64,000 nt of DNA, from contig NZ_JAOXSR010000001.1 in assembly GCF_026163685.1 (NCBI RefSeq), positions 124,001 through 188,000 on the forward strand, read 5' to 3'. Position numbers and translations under genes: made by a program. Shown here piece after piece: positions 42,617 through 51,117 of the stretch; the first letter of the stretch is position 1, and each line of letters begins with the position of its first letter. Below the pieces are notes generated by a model. It searched no databases. It had not been told where the DNA came from and saw only the letters and a program-made list of their open reading frames with translations. The DNA is from Oerskovia flava. Lineage in GTDB: Bacteria; Actinomycetota; Actinomycetes; Actinomycetales; Cellulomonadaceae.

Positions 42617-45082
42617 GTGCCGACTTCTCCCGCGTCCCCACTTGTCACCACCCTTCCCGTCCCGACCGTCCCCGCGCGGTCCTCGGCCGTCGCGGCGGTC
42701 CTCGCCCGGCTGCGCGACGTCGTCGACGCAGGTGGTGACACCGCCGAGCACCTGGACCGTGCGGACGCGACCGCGCTGCTGGCCGCGGACGAGGTCGAGC
42801 TCGACGGGCTCCTCGACCTGGCCTCGCGCGTCCGGGACGCCGGGCTGGTCGAGCGCGGGACGCCCGGGGTCGTCACGTACTCGAAGAAGGTCTTCATCCC
42901 GGTCACGACGCTGTGCCGCGACCGCTGCCACTACTGCATCTTCGTCGACACCCCCGGCAAGCTCGCGACGGCCGGCAGGCCGGTGTTCATGACCATCGAG
43001 CAGATCGTCGACGTCGCGCGCGAGGGTGCGGCGCTCGGCTGCAAGGAGGCGCTGTTCACGCTCGGGGACCGCCCCGAGGACCGCTGGCCGGTGGCCCGCG
43101 AGTGGCTCGACGCCCACGGGTACGCCTCGACGCTCGACTACGTGCGGGCCGCCGCGCAGGCCGTGCTCGAGGAGACGGGTCTGCTGCCGCACCTCAACCC
43201 TGGTGTCATGAGCTGGGCGGAGATCCAGCGCCTGCGGCCCTACGCGCCGTCGATGGGCATGATGCTCGAGACGACGTCGCGCGCCCTGTGGGCCGAGAAG
43301 GGCGGCGCGCACCACGGCTCGCCCGACAAGGACCCGGCCGTGCGGCTGCGGGTCCTGGAGGACGCCGGCCGCTCCCGGGTGCCGTTCAGCACCGGGCTGC
43401 TCCTCGGGATCGGGGAGACGCTCGCCGACCGTGCCGACACGCTGTTCGCGATCCGTGAGGCCCACGACCGGTACGGGAACGTCCAGGAGACGATCGTGCA
43501 GAACTTCCGTGCGAAGCCGCGGACCGCGATGCAGGACGAGCTCGACCTCGGCACACGCGAGTACGTCGCCGCCGTCGCCACCGCCCGCCTGGTGCTCGGC
43601 CGCACCGCGCACGTGCAGGCGCCCCCGAACCTCACGGACCCGGACGAGCTCCACCTCCTCGTGCGGGCCGGCATCGACGACTGGGGCGGCGTCAGCCCGC
43701 TCACCCCGGACCACGTCAACCCCGAGCGCCCCTGGCCGCACCTCGACGACCTCGACCGCCTCACGCGACGCACCGGCTACACGCTGCGCGAGCGGCTCAC
43801 CGCCCACCGCGAGTACGTCCTCGCCGACCGGCAGGCGCCCGGCGAGTGGATCGACGAGCGGGTGCGCCCGTACGTCGACGCGCTCGCGGCCCCCGACGGC
43901 CTGGGCGAGCCCGACGCCGCGCACCGGCCCGCGCCGTGGGGCACCGGCCACGGCGGCACCTCGGGACGTGCTGTGGGAGGTCTCGCGGGAGGGACGGCGT
44001 CGGGCGCGGGCGCCACGTCCGACCCCGCCGTGCGCTCCGCGCTCCGCCGCGCCGAGGCCGACCCGGCCGGGCTGCGCGACGACGAGTACGTCGCCCTCCT
44101 CGGGGCGCGCGACGCCGACCTCACCGAGCTCGCCGCGCTGGCCGACGCCCTGCGGCGCGACGCCGTGGGCGACGTCCTGACCTACGTGGTGAACCGGAAC
44201 CTCGACGGGACCCTCCTCACGGCGGAGCCCGCGCCGACCGACGGCCGGCTCGGCCCGGGGGAGGTGGCGCGGTTCGTCGCCGAGACGGCCGACCTGGGCG
44301 CCCGCGAGATCTGCGTGCAGGGGCCGCCGGCGCCGGGGGAGCCCGGGTCGGTGTACCTCGACGTGGTCGACGCCGTGCACGGCGCTCCGGTCCCCGTGCA
44401 CCTGCATGCCTTCCGTCCCGCCGAGCTGCTCGACGCCGTCGCGCGCCTCGACCTCCCGCTGGACGACCTGCTCGCCGAGCTGCGGCATCGGGGTCTCGGC
44501 AGCGTCCCGGGGACCGCCGCGCGGATCCTCGACGACGACGTGCGGGCCGTCCTCTCGGGTGGGACGGACGTGCCGGCCGCGACGTGGGTCGACGTCATCA
44601 CCCGCGCCCACCGGGCGGGCCTGCGCTCGACCGCGACCATGGTCTACGGCCACGTGGAGACCCCGGCGCAGGTCGTCGCGCACCTGCGCACGCTCGCCCG
44701 CGTCCAGGACGCCACCGGCGGGTTCACCGAGCTCATCGCGATGCCGTTCGTGCCCGTCGAGTCGCCCGTCGACCTGCGGGGCGTCGCGCGCCCCGGGCCG
44801 AGCCTGCGGGAGAGCCGGGCCGTGCACGCCGTCGCCCGGATCCTGCTGCACGGTCGGGTGGACCACGTGCAGGCGGCCTGGACCAAGCTGGGTCTCGACG
44901 GGGCGCGGCTCGTCCTCGCCGGCGGCGCCGACGACCTGGGCGGGCTGCTGCTCGACGGCGGGTCGCTCGCCGGGTCCGGCGCGGAGACCGGGCGCTCGCT
45001 CACGGTGGACGACGTCGCCGCGACGGCCGGCGAGCTCGGCCGCACGCTGCGCCGGCGCACGACCCTCTACGAGGACGCGTGA
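42617..45082 (+). CDS. fbiC: FO synthase, CofG-CofH fusion with CofH half lacking the radical-SAM cysteines
   Basis: An 821-residue protein in the FbiC arrangement. The N-terminal CofG half has the radical-SAM cluster motif C100-x3-C104-x2-C107 in TTLCRDRCHYCIF, then KEALFTLGDRPEDRW, HLNPGVMSW and GLLLGIGET. The C-terminal CofH half is recognisable (YVVNRN at 523-528, GLGSVPGTAARILDDDVRA, RSTATMVYGHVETPAQ, LPF-like MPFVPVESPVDLRG, QAAWTKLG, and the ending RRRTTLYED). However, the segment after YVVNRN, where CofH normally carries C-x3-C-x2-C, reads LDGTLLTAEPAPTDGR with no cysteine. The CofH half therefore should not bind the 4Fe-4S cluster. The frame is unbroken. GTG 42617 has GGAGG four bases upstream. 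Confidence 0.85.
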   Translation: MPTSPASPLVTTLPVPTVPARSSAVAAVLARLRDVVDAGGDTAEHLDRADATALLAADEVELDGLLDLASRVRDAGLVERGTPGVVTYSKKVFIPVTTLCRDRCHYCIFVDTPGKLATAGRPVFMTIEQIVDVAREGAALGCKEALFTLGDRPEDRWPVAREWLDAHGYASTLDYVRAAAQAVLEETGLLPHLNPGVMSWAEIQRLRPYAPSMGMMLETTSRALWAEKGGAHHGSPDKDPAVRLRVLEDAGRSRVPFSTGLLLGIGETLADRADTLFAIREAHDRYGNVQETIVQNFRAKPRTAMQDELDLGTREYVAAVATARLVLGRTAHVQAPPNLTDPDELHLLVRAGIDDWGGVSPLTPDHVNPERPWPHLDDLDRLTRRTGYTLRERLTAHREYVLADRQAPGEWIDERVRPYVDALAAPDGLGEPDAAHRPAPWGTGHGGTSGRAVGGLAGGTASGAGATSDPAVRSALRRAEADPAGLRDDEYVALLGARDADLTELAALADALRRDAVGDVLTYVVNRNLDGTLLTAEPAPTDGRLGPGEVARFVAETADLGAREICVQGPPAPGEPGSVYLDVVDAVHGAPVPVHLHAFRPAELLDAVARLDLPLDDLLAELRHRGLGSVPGTAARILDDDVRAVLSGGTDVPAATWVDVITRAHRAGLRSTATMVYGHVETPAQVVAHLRTLARVQDATGGFTELIAMPFVPVESPVDLRGVARPGPSLRESRAVHAVARILLHGRVDHVQAAWTKLGLDGARLVLAGGADDLGGLLLDGGSLAGSGAETGRSLTVDDVAATAGELGRTLRRRTTLYEDA

Positions 45083-46692
45083 CGCCGCACCCCGCTCCGG
45101 GCGCCCTCGACGGGACGGACGTCGACGTCGCCGTGGTCGGCGCGGGGTTCGCCGGCCTGGGCACCGCGATCCGGCTCCAGCGCGAGGGCGCGGCGTCGTA
45201 CGTCGTCCTCGAGCGCGGGGACGACGTGGGCGGGACGTGGCGCGACAACACCTACCCCGGGGTCGCGTGCGACATCCCCTCGCACCTGTACTCGTACTCG
45301 TTCCGGCCGCCCTCGCGCTGGTCGCGCCGGTTCGCCCCCGGCGCGGAGATCCTCGAGTACCTGCGCACGAGCGCCCGGGAGGAGGACGTGCTCGCGCACG
45401 TGCACCTGCGCACCGACGTCCTCGACGCGCGCTGGGACGAGAGCACCGAGCGTTGGCAGGTCAGCACGAGCCGCGGCACGTGCACGGCGCGCGCCCTCGT
45501 CCTGGCCGCCGGCCGGCTCCACGAGCCGCGCCTGCCCGACGTCGCCGGGTCGGCCTCGTTCGCCGGGCGCGCCTTCCACTCGGCCCGGTGGCCGACCGGG
45601 CTCCGGGCGGGCGACCTCGCGGGTGCGCGCGTCGGGATCGTGGGCACGGGAGCGTCGGCCGCCCAGATCCTGCCCGAGGTGGCGGCTGTCGCCCGGGAGG
45701 TCGTCGTCGTGCAGCGCAGCGCGCCCTGGGTGCTGCCGCGCGAGGACCGGCCGGTCGACGAGGCCGAGGCCGCGGCGCTCGCCGACGACCCCGCGGCGTA
45801 CGAGCGGGTGCGCGCCGAGCTGTTCGCCGCCGCCGAGGAGGGGCACCAGGCCCGCACGGGTGACCCGGCCGCCGTGGCGGGCGTGCGGTCCGCCGCGCTC
45901 GACCACCTGCGGTCCCAGGTGCCCGACCCGGCGCTGCGCCGCGCCCTCGTGCCGGACTACGAGATCGGGTGCAAGCGCATCGTGTTCTCCGACGACTACT
46001 ACCCGGCGCTCGCGCGGCCGAACGTCCGGCTGGAGACGCGGCCGCTGCGCGCGGTGGTCCCCGACGGGATCGTCGTCGGCGACGACGATCCCACGGCGAC
46101 GGAGGCGACCCAGCTGGCGACCCACGGGCTCGACGTCATCGTCTGGGCGACCGGGTTCCGCTCGACCCGCCCGCCGTACGCGCGGGGAGTCCACGGGCGC
46201 GGTGGCCTACGGCTCGACGAGGCGTGGTCGGACGGCATGCGCTCGTTCGCGTCGACCGTGGTGCACGGCTTCCCCAACCTCTTCGTCCTCAACGGCCCGC
46301 ACGCGACGCTCGGGCACAACTCCGCGATCGTCATGATCGAGGCGCAGGTCGACTACGTCCTCGGTGCGCTCGCGCACCTGCGCGCGCACGGCGGCACGCT
46401 CGACGTGCCCCTGGAGGCGCAGGAGGCCTACACCCAGGAGATGGACTCCCGGCTCGCGTCGATGGTGTGGGCCACCGGCGGCTGCACGAGCTGGTACCGG
46501 GACGAGGAGACCGGGCGGGTGACGCTCGTGTGGCCCGGCACCGGGACGCAGTTCCGGGAGCGCAACGCGCGGTTCGACCCCGCCGTGTTTCAGGCCGGGT
46601 TGCAGCGTGCCGCGAGCACCGCGACCAGCCCGACGTCGGGCCGCCAGGGCTCGAGGTTCCACGTCGCCTTGTCGGGTGCGCCGAGGGCGTGA
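45079..46692 (+). CDS. FAD-dependent monooxygenase, Baeyer-Villiger type
   Basis: A 537-residue flavoprotein monooxygenase. Near the N-terminus VAVVGAGFAGLGTAIRLQ is the FAD-binding Rossmann motif, followed by ERGDDVGGTWRDNTYPGVACDIPSHLYSYSF (shown in part: GGTWRDNTYPG). The Baeyer-Villiger fingerprint F-x-G-x3-H-x3-W-P appears as FAGRAFHSARWP near residue 160, and the NADPH-binding GIVGTGASAAQILPEVA follows. ATGF-type WATGFRSTRPP is also present. It would oxidise ketones or sulfides with NADPH and oxygen. GTG 45079 overlaps the fbiC stop (GTGA). Its last 103 bases are antisense to the lipoprotein gene. Confidence 0.87.
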   Translation: MTPHPAPGALDGTDVDVAVVGAGFAGLGTAIRLQREGAASYVVLERGDDVGGTWRDNTYPGVACDIPSHLYSYSFRPPSRWSRRFAPGAEILEYLRTSAREEDVLAHVHLRTDVLDARWDESTERWQVSTSRGTCTARALVLAAGRLHEPRLPDVAGSASFAGRAFHSARWPTGLRAGDLAGARVGIVGTGASAAQILPEVAAVAREVVVVQRSAPWVLPREDRPVDEAEAAALADDPAAYERVRAELFAAAEEGHQARTGDPAAVAGVRSAALDHLRSQVPDPALRRALVPDYEIGCKRIVFSDDYYPALARPNVRLETRPLRAVVPDGIVVGDDDPTATEATQLATHGLDVIVWATGFRSTRPPYARGVHGRGGLRLDEAWSDGMRSFASTVVHGFPNLFVLNGPHATLGHNSAIVMIEAQVDYVLGALAHLRAHGGTLDVPLEAQEAYTQEMDSRLASMVWATGGCTSWYRDEETGRVTLVWPGTGTQFRERNARFDPAVFQAGLQRAASTATSPTSGRQGSRFHVALSGAPRA

Positions 46693-47402
46693 CAGCGCAG
46701 CTGGTCGGCCATCGTCGAGGAGTCGGCCTCCGGCTCGAGCGCGACCAGCCGGGACCAGATCGCGTCGATCCCGGCGTCCCCGGCCCCGCGCGCCCAGGAC
46801 GTGGGGTCGACGGCGAGCGACCGGCCGCCCTCGCCCTCCGCCTGACCGTCGCGCCACTCGGCGCTCACCACGGCGTCCGTCCCGAGCCGAGTGCGCAGCG
46901 TCGTGCTCTCGTCCCACGGCACGAGGTCCACGCCGGCGTCGCCGGTCGCCTCGACGGTCCCGCCCGAGAGGGGCGCGAGCCCGCCGACCACCGCCTCGTC
47001 GAGCGTCTCGTCGAGCAGCGTGACGGACCGGTCCGGGTGGACCTGCACGGTGGCGCCGGCGGGGGAGCCGACCTCGACGGCGACGGGTGCGGAGTCGGGC
47101 ACCGCGAGCTCGAGGACGACCGACCCGTCGTCCTGCACGTCCGTGGACACCGACTCCTCCGGCAGCCGGATCACCAGCTCGACGTCGTCGAGCGTGACCG
47201 TCGTCCGCCCGGCCGACTCGGCCGGGTCCGTGCCCGTGCCGGTGGACGTGTCGTCGTCCGTCGGCGACCCCGCGCCCGAGGAGGCCGCGGGGCCGGGGTC
47301 CGCGCCGTCGTCGGGCAGCAAGCCGCAGCCGCCCAACAGGGCGAGCGCGCAGGCGGCGAGCACCGGCGTCGCGAGGATCCGGCGGCGGGGGTCGAGAGGC
47401 AC
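46590..47402 (-). CDS. Lipoprotein with C-terminal DUF2599 domain
   Basis: A 270-residue exported lipoprotein. Residues about 1-25 form a signal peptide with Arg residues, a hydrophobic stretch (LATPVLAACALALL) and the lipobox LLGGC. A Ser/Thr/Asp-rich linker follows. The C-terminal region from about residue 180 has SLAVDPTSWARG and ADQLRCHALGAPDKATWNLEPWRPD, the DUF2599 pattern, with two conserved cysteines that may form a disulfide. The function is unknown. GTG 47402 is preceded on the minus strand by CAGGAT six bases upstream, a leaderless-type arrangement. The 3' end overlaps the monooxygenase gene by 103 bases in antisense. Confidence 0.8.
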   Translation of the reverse strand: MPLDPRRRILATPVLAACALALLGGCGLLPDDGADPGPAASSGAGSPTDDDTSTGTGTDPAESAGRTTVTLDDVELVIRLPEESVSTDVQDDGSVVLELAVPDSAPVAVEVGSPAGATVQVHPDRSVTLLDETLDEAVVGGLAPLSGGTVEATGDAGVDLVPWDESTTLRTRLGTDAVVSAEWRDGQAEGEGGRSLAVDPTSWARGAGDAGIDAIWSRLVALEPEADSSTMADQLRCHALGAPDKATWNLEPWRPDVGLVAVLAARCNPA

Positions 47403-47635
47403 CCGCCCATCCTGCCCGATGCGGCTCAGGCCCCGGTCGCTCCACCCGGAGCCGAACCCGGCACGACCGGACGGCCGCAGCATCGTGCACCAGGCCCGCC
47501 CGTCACGACTGCGGACGGGTGGTCACGTCCCCGTGGAGGGTGGGTGCGCGGCTCCCGGGAGATCTAGGGTCGCCTCGGTACGGCTGGCCACGCTGTCGTC
47601 CTGACGGGTGCTCCGGGTCGATGTCGCGGGGACGT

Positions 47636-48964
47636 CTAGATCCCGAGGATCGCCTTCGCGACCGAGAAGTAGATGATGAGGCCCGTCGTGTCGACGAACG
47701 TCGAGATGAAGGGCGCGGAGACGATGGCGGGGTCGATGCCGACGCGGCGGGCGACCATCGGGACGGTGGAGCCGACCGTCGTGGCCAGCGCGCACACGCA
47801 CACCACCGTCAGGGCGAGGACGGCGGCGATGTCGGTGCCCGCCACCAGCGCTGCCGGGCCGAACCCGACCAGGGCGAGGGTGAGGCCGAGGAGCAGGCCG
47901 GTGAGCAGCTCGCGGCCCACCACCCGCGCCAGGTCGATCGGTCGGACGTCACCGACCGCCATGGCCCGCACGACCGTCGTCGCGGCCTGCGAGCCCGCGT
48001 TGCCGCCCGTGCCGATGAGGAGCGGGATGAACAGCGCGAGGGCGACGACGGCGTCCAGCTCCGCCTCGAAATGGCTCTGCACCCCGACCGTCAGGGTCGC
48101 GGCGACGATGAGCGCGAACAGCCACACGATCCGGGTCCGGACGAGGCCGAGCACCGAGACCGAGAGGTACGGGCGGCGCAGCGGCTCCGAGCCGCCCACG
48201 CGGGCGGAGTCCTCGTCGTCCTCGGCCTCGAGCACGCGCATCGCGTCGTCCACGGTGAGGATGCCGAGCAGCCGGTCCTCGTCGTCGACGACCGGGACGC
48301 CGACGTACCCGCCGTCGCGCACGACGTTCGCCGCGTCCTCCTGGTCGTCCGTGGCGCGCACGGTCGTCGGCTCGGACATGACGTCGTCGACGCGTGCGTC
48401 GGGGTCGCTCAGCAGCAGGCGGCGCAGGGAGACCACGCCGTCGACCCGCCGGCCCGGGCCCACGACGGGCACGGAGTAGATCGTCTCCACCTCGTCCCCG
48501 AGGCCGCGCAGGCGGTCCAGCGCCTCCGCGACCGTCACGCCGCTCGGCAGCGCGGCGACCTGGGGCGACATCCGGCGCCCGGCGCTGTCCTCGGGGTAGC
48601 CGAGCAGGACGGTCGTCGCCGCGCGCTCGCGGGGCGTCAGCCCCGCCAGGAGCTTCGTCGCGACACCGGCCGGGAGCTCGTCGAGGAGCGGGGCTCGGTC
48701 GTCCGGGTCGAGCTCGGCGAAGATCTCCGCCGTCGCCTCGTCCCGCAGCGCCGCGACCAGCTCGCGCTGCAGCGCGGGGTCGAGGTCCTCGAAGACCTCG
48801 AACGCCCGCCCCTTCGGCAGCAGCCGGAACGCCACCGCGCGGTCGCCGCGACCCATCCGGCCGAGCTCGTCGACGACGTCGGGCACGTCGAGCGCCGCCA
48901 GCCTCGCCTGCAGGGACGGGAGGTCGGGCGAGCCGGGGTGCTCGGGGTGCTCGGGGTGCGGCAC
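47636..48964 (-). CDS. mgtE: Magnesium transporter MgtE
   Basis: A 442-residue Mg2+ channel/transporter. Residues about 10-125 form the MgtE N domain (helical, with LPKGRAFEVFEDLDP). Two CBS domains follow at about 130-255 (IYSVPVVGPGRRVDGVVSLRRLLL and GVPVVDDEDRLLGILTVDD). Five transmembrane helices then hold PLLIGTGGNAGSQAATTVVRA, the pore signature with conserved G-N-x-G-S-Q. The C-terminal tail is short. GTG 48964 has GGAGGAGGAG close upstream. The first codons hold a short tandem repeat (HPEHPEHPG). It is the only gene in its unit. Confidence 0.93.
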   Translation of the reverse strand: MPHPEHPEHPGSPDLPSLQARLAALDVPDVVDELGRMGRGDRAVAFRLLPKGRAFEVFEDLDPALQRELVAALRDEATAEIFAELDPDDRAPLLDELPAGVATKLLAGLTPRERAATTVLLGYPEDSAGRRMSPQVAALPSGVTVAEALDRLRGLGDEVETIYSVPVVGPGRRVDGVVSLRRLLLSDPDARVDDVMSEPTTVRATDDQEDAANVVRDGGYVGVPVVDDEDRLLGILTVDDAMRVLEAEDDEDSARVGGSEPLRRPYLSVSVLGLVRTRIVWLFALIVAATLTVGVQSHFEAELDAVVALALFIPLLIGTGGNAGSQAATTVVRAMAVGDVRPIDLARVVGRELLTGLLLGLTLALVGFGPAALVAGTDIAAVLALTVVCVCALATTVGSTVPMVARRVGIDPAIVSAPFISTFVDTTGLIIYFSVAKAILGI

Positions 48965-49010
48965 GACGCTCCTCCTCCGGTCGGGGTGCTGGCTGGCTGC
49001 CGCGACGACC

Positions 49011-50033
49011 CTACTGCCCGAGGTCGGCGCCCGCCCGGACGCCCGTGACACCGGCACGGCCGTCCGGACCTCGACCCGATCCCTCCACCTGCTCGCCGGC
49101 GCCGCTCGGGAGCGTCCGCGCCCGGTGGCGGCGACGTCGTCGGAGGGTCGTGATCGCGACGCCGAGGAGCAGCACCGCGCCGCCGCCGGCCTCCGCGGCG
49201 TTCGGGACCTCGCCGAGGACCCACCATGCCATGAGGATCCCCACGACGGGGACCAGCATGGTGAACGGCACGACCGCCGACGCCGGGTAGCGGCCGAGCA
49301 GCGTGTTCCAGATGCCGTAGCCCACCAGGCTGGCCAGCCAGGCCGTGTACGCCGTGGACAGCAGCGGCGCGAGCGTGAGGTGGGTCAGCGCGTGACCCAC
49401 CGCGGCGGGCCCGTCGACGACGAGCGACAGCGCGACCATCGGCACCGGGACGACGAGCGCCGACCAGACCGTCATCGAGAGCCCTGCCAGCGCGGCCGGC
49501 TCGGTGGGCAGGGCGGTGCCGGCGACGGCAGGGCGCGCGCTCCCCGTCCGGCGGGAGATCACGTTCCCGATCGCCCACGAGGCCGCCGCCGCGAGCGTGA
49601 GCACGAACGCCAGGGCCGGTGTCGCCGCGCTGCGCCCGAGGCCGACGACGAGGAGCCCGGCGCCGCCGACGACGACGCCGACGAGCTGGGCGCGCGTCGG
49701 CACCTCGCGCAGCGCCATCGCGGCGAACAGCACGGTCAGCCCGACCTGCGCCTGCAGGACGAGCGACGCGAGACCGGGCGGCATCCCGAGCGCCAGCGCC
49801 GTGTACAGCAGCCCGAACTGCCCCAGGCTCATGAAGGCCCCGACGAGCAGGACGTCGCGCCAGCGCGCCGCCGGGCGGGGGACGAGGAAGACCGCGGGCA
49901 CCAGGACGGCGACGAAGCGCATCGCGAGGAACAGCGTCGGCGGGACGTCGCCGAGCCCGAGGTCGATCACCACGAAGTTCGCGCCCCACACGACGGCGAC
50001 CAGCACGGCGAGGAGGGTGTGGCGCAGGGGCAT
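49011..50033 (-). CDS. EamA/DMT-family transporter
   Basis: A 340-residue membrane protein with ten hydrophobic segments in two EamA repeats of five. The first starts with LLAVLVAVVWGANFVVIDLGL and includes PPTLFLAMRFVAVLVPAVFL; the second begins near residue 155 (LAFVLTLAAAASWAIGNVISRR) and ends with VVGILMAWWVLGEVPNAAEAGGGAVLLLG. The hydrophilic C-terminal tail of about 40 residues is Gly/Arg-rich. These drug/metabolite transporters export amino acids or similar compounds. It is divergent from a LysR gene, a common arrangement in which the regulator controls the exporter. ATG 50033 is the natural start. Confidence 0.86.
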   Translation of the reverse strand: MPLRHTLLAVLVAVVWGANFVVIDLGLGDVPPTLFLAMRFVAVLVPAVFLVPRPAARWRDVLLVGAFMSLGQFGLLYTALALGMPPGLASLVLQAQVGLTVLFAAMALREVPTRAQLVGVVVGGAGLLVVGLGRSAATPALAFVLTLAAAASWAIGNVISRRTGSARPAVAGTALPTEPAALAGLSMTVWSALVVPVPMVALSLVVDGPAAVGHALTHLTLAPLLSTAYTAWLASLVGYGIWNTLLGRYPASAVVPFTMLVPVVGILMAWWVLGEVPNAAEAGGGAVLLLGVAITTLRRRRRHRARTLPSGAGEQVEGSGRGPDGRAGVTGVRAGADLGQ

Positions 50034-50094
50034 GCCCCGATCCTGCGGCCACGCGACCGTGCACGTCCAGCGAGTATTCGTGCCGTGTTCTCGG

Positions 50095-50100
50095 TAGCAT
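50095..50100 (+). promoter_or_regulatory. Leaderless -10 element of the LysR gene
   Basis: TAGCAT lies six bases before ATG 50107, with no ribosome site. It lies in the 73-base divergent region shared with the EamA gene. Confidence 0.55.
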
Positions 50101-50106
50101 CGCTGC

Positions 50107-51117
50107 ATGATCGATCTCGGTGCCGTCGAGGCGCTCATCGCCGTCGAGCGCGCGGGCTCCGTCCACGGGGCGGCGGCGGACCTCGGCTTCACCCCGTCCG
50201 GCGTCTCCCAGCAGATCAAGCGGCTCGAGCGCGACCTCGACACGCGCCTGCTCGACCGCGCCGGTCGCGGCGTCGTCCTCACCGCCGCCGGCCGCCGTGT
50301 CGTCGAGGAGGGCCGGACGCTGCGGGACCAGGTCGAGTCCCTGCGCTCGCGGCTGCACGCCGCGGGGGAACGCCCGTCGGGGACCGTGCGGCTCGGGGCG
50401 TTCTCCACGGCCGTGCGCGGGATCGTGGCGCCCCTCGTCCAGGTCGTGCGCGCCGACGCCCACGACCTGCGGCTCGTCGTGCGCGAGGTCGAGCCGTGGG
50501 ACGCCGTCGCCGAGGTCGCGGCGGGCCGGCTCGACCTGGCGCTCGTGCACCGCTGGGAGGGGGTGGGCCTCGCGATCCCGCCCGCGCTGCGCTCGGAGGA
50601 GCTCTTCCGCGACGAGGCGGACGTGCTGGTCCACCGTGAGAGCCCGCTCGCCGCCCGTGACCGGCTCGTCCCGCGTGACCTGCTCGACGAGACGTGGGTC
50701 TGCACGCCCGACGGGACGATCTGCTACGAGTGGTTCTGCCACATGTTCGCGCGCGAGGCCCGCGTGCCGCGCATCGACTTCCGGTCGCTGGAGTTCGCCT
50801 CGCACGTCGAGCTCGTGGCGCGCGGCCTCGCCGTCGCGCTCGTGCCCCGGCTCGGCCGCGGGCCCCTGCCGGCCGAGGTCGTCGCCGTGCCGGTCGGCGA
50901 ACCGGTGCCGACCCGGCCCGTCAGCGCCGTCTGGCGCGCGACCATGACGGCCGCCCCCGCGGTGCGATACCTGCGCGAGAGCCTGCGGGACGTCGTCGGG
51001 TCGTCCGCGGGCGGAACTCGCGACCGCCCCCGGCCGTTGGACGAGGACACGACAGAGACGACCCGGAGGACCAGGACGCGCGGCCGGGAGCCGCGCGACG
51101 ACGTGGAGGTGGCATGA
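50107..51117 (+). CDS. LysR-family transcriptional regulator
   Basis: A 336-residue regulator. The winged helix-turn-helix is at residues 1-60 (VEALIAVERAGSVHGAAADLGFTPSGVSQQIKRLERDL, seen in parts: AVERAGSVHGAAADLG, SGVSQQIKRLE). An effector-binding domain of two alpha/beta lobes follows (PSGTVRLGAFSTAVRGIVAPL and ELVARGLAVALVPRLGRG). The last 40 residues are very Arg/Thr-rich, [16 protein letters not shown], which is unusual for LysR. The ATG start follows TAGCAT by six bases. It probably controls the divergent EamA exporter. The stop overlaps the next ATG (ATGA). Confidence 0.88.
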   Translation: MIDLGAVEALIAVERAGSVHGAAADLGFTPSGVSQQIKRLERDLDTRLLDRAGRGVVLTAAGRRVVEEGRTLRDQVESLRSRLHAAGERPSGTVRLGAFSTAVRGIVAPLVQVVRADAHDLRLVVREVEPWDAVAEVAAGRLDLALVHRWEGVGLAIPPALRSEELFRDEADVLVHRESPLAARDRLVPRDLLDETWVCTPDGTICYEWFCHMFAREARVPRIDFRSLEFASHVELVARGLAVALVPRLGRGPLPAEVVAVPVGEPVPTRPVSAVWRATMTAAPAVRYLRESLRDVVGSSAGGTRDRPRPLDEDTTETTRRTRTRGREPRDDVEVA

